Source: a virus. Taken from it: a stretch of 23,709 nt of DNA. How positions within the stretch are numbered: position 1 is the first letter of the stretch; every line of letters starts with the position of its first letter. The translations under genes were made by a program, and so were the position numbers. Of the stretch, positions 23,601 to 23,709 are shown piece by piece. The DNA lies in the IMG/VR virus record IMGVR_UViG_3300009436_000114, positions 1 through 23,709 of that record. One strand, given 5' to 3'. Below the pieces are notes generated by a model. It worked only from the letters and a program-made list of their open reading frames with translations. It searched no databases and was not told the DNA's origin.

Positions 23601-23709
23601 GGAACTACTCATACACTAAGTCATACTATCAAGAAATTACATGATGAGCTTGGTGATGTAACAGCTAATGCAATGGGTACAACTGCATCTACTGTTGTGA
23701 CAGCAATTA
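20676..23709 (+). CDS. Large repetitive tail-fibre-like structural protein (3' end outside the window)
   Basis: I translated this frame from the ATG at 20676 to the right edge: 1011 codons with no stop, so the gene continues outside. The N terminus (ETRVEKSATFEQWRKSTNKT, then SFDTG) resembles, from memory, large structural proteins of marine T4-like phages that start with FEQWRQKTN. Residues about 40-340 are a mixed beta region (AGDYLYRDLSLRLEYLPGES and GGYIIFRNL). From about 345 onward come repeated helix-turn units ending in I/L-G-D (see repeat entry), interrupted by a shared beta module (572-617) and another beta insert (about 795-870). The protein is rich in Thr, Ser, Ala and Asn and has no signal peptide or membrane segment. 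The architecture fits a long trimeric fibre or whisker shaft; the receptor-binding end would lie beyond the window. Confidence 0.75.
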   Translation, partial: MAKNTETRVEKSATFEQWRKSTNKTSFDTGPIASNNKANALSVERALDIDGRFGDQIKTFTAAAGDYLYRDLSLRLEYLPGESIDNTGGYIIFRNLTAIPATIVPGAFLTQQDGQSNITFSCLVVSISTTKALVSSTKGTFDPSIAIALSSSVSTNIAASNLARLIIGSSSFTSARIYRQASNNTYLNGGSSLPQNYTSALGYHIPNITTQLNFISSAPAIPISYTEGETIYQTANEAVTSASNATTFSAKIRFISASQVQGLGTYGGILLYDVVGTLNASLKLISTTDGVAATGTIAATHIPANGALIAATNNEFGTIVEFNQPLTVGDIVSIQYTNLVDAALELQDDIGTIEDLGTNTVQAGFGSTTRKSLTTTDLVTTLNTLQDMIGDATLPTITNNTHLVPANVITISNATKSIMDFIGDSDLSDAALGATADAQSTLTAAITSIKGFIGSTDISGVTSGEKITDSIARLHTEIGDVTEANLGTDVGSHADITSKILAIDTHLGNSTLTSNDNVTLLGSQTVSDTLQKLMTVIGETVQWKTIPNTTQSTDGNAHADTTITLSAANPAIKAGQLVSGTNVGSARTVVSINGTALVLSSNPSGTIGADTVLTFSNIVAPTLVDVLDFIHDEMGDVKALSAANLGNVADKPRDISTAINAIKSFIGVADISDIDNGTDNTITSALDQIYTDIGDVGASGANLTGSVFNASTDDLQKAILALGVAATGAVELDTAFHASNSGSLAHAAGYSATNLHQGITEIQGVLGDVTGLSTDAFAPITSVNHLTTAASAASASITVNITPVANSAVNSGTYSKVDVGYVVTLITDAAGGDAVVPADTVVIKKNANGNLILNNAVTLSIGDTLKLSEPANSYGFNDDNIVSALLELKAALVGGTADLSDKIATLDDSDGAATDFDSGNIVDAIRELQDDLGQRSLISSSINAANAGTFNSDTYTDAINSILTVIGSENISGIHGTTHTLSHTIKKLHDELGDVTANAMGTTASTVVTAI
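21703..23709 (+). repeat. Degenerate 'helix + I-G-D' repeats of the fibre-like protein
   Basis: About sixteen units share the form A-x-x-x-L/I-x-x-x-I/L-G-D/x, for example LELQDDIGTIEDLG, TLQDMIGDATL, SIMDFIGDSDLSD, SIKGFIGSTDISG, RLHTEIGDVTEANLG, VLDFIHDEMGDVKAL, AIKSFIGVADISD, LDQIYTDIGDVGA, IRELQDDLGQRSL and KLHDELGDVTANAMG. Starts are mostly 26-40 residues apart. The Gly falls at positions such as 21721, 21840, 22029, 22107, 22750, 22968 and 23647. Two longer gaps contain beta inserts. The DNA copies are diverged, so these are old duplications. Confidence 0.75.
22389..22526 (+). repeat. Shared small beta module, copy 4 (fibre-like protein residues 572-617)
   Basis: IKAGQLVSGTNVGSARTVVS, then INGTALVLSSNPSGTI and closing T-V-L-T-F-S. 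Same motif order as the copies in the three preceding large genes. It sits between two I-G-D repeats. Confidence 0.6.

Noticed and set aside
1-23709. Search for tRNA genes, IS elements, integrase/att sites, CRISPR arrays, toxin-antitoxin pairs and host metabolic genes
   Set aside because: None seen by reading; the window is packed with virion genes. A tRNA or repeat finder would be needed to exclude small or degenerate examples.

Overview
The window is part of the virion-structure region of a tailed phage with a contractile (T4-type) tail. Gene content and order match the T4 baseplate block: the sequence encodes recognisable homologues of gp4, gp48, gp53, gp27, gp5, a PAAR spike tip, gp25, gp6, a gp7-position protein and gp8. 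A very large DUF4815-type structural protein, a small coiled-coil protein and the start of a huge repetitive fibre-like protein follow. The DNA is AT-rich (about one third G+C by eye). The proteins are expanded by glycine- and threonine-rich beta modules, and gp5 has no lysozyme domain. These traits point to a marine T4-like myovirus of the cyanophage/pelagiphage type. The host cannot be read from the window. I see no tRNA, integrase, IS element, CRISPR array or host gene.

Layout: positions 1-108 on the minus strand hold the first 36 codons of gene 4 (head completion), reading out of the left edge. A short divergent control region (109-157) separates it from one unbroken plus-strand gene train running to the right edge. 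That region carries one T4-type late promoter box (TATAAATA) on each strand, and the two boxes face each other. Next come tail-tube cap gp48 (158-1006), wedge gp53 (1023-2102), hub gp27-like (2095-3429), spike gp5 (3433-4386), two small unknowns (4386-4832, 4825-5019), the PAAR tip (5019-5303) and a possible GNAT-like protein (5313-5942). A late box then precedes wedge genes gp25 (5952-6401), gp6 (6408-8267) and a 1369-residue gp7-position protein (8271-12380). Then follow gp8 (12418-14097), a 2106-residue DUF4815-like protein (14112-20432), a 79-residue coiled-coil protein (20437-20676), and a fibre-like gene open to the end of the window (20676-23709+). Genes overlap or lie within a few bases of each other. 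No gene-free stretch reaches 50 bases.

How they fit together: gp5, gp27 and the PAAR tip form the central hub and spike. gp53, gp25, gp6, the gp7-like protein and gp8 build the wedges around it. gp48 caps the hub and starts the tail tube. The last three genes probably supply peripheral baseplate and fibre parts. The most notable feature is a complete seven-blade FG-GAP (integrin-alpha-like) beta-propeller inserted in the middle of the gp7-position wedge protein. Next is a family of small beta modules reused in four large neighbouring virion genes, and then the face-to-face late promoters between genes 4 and 48.
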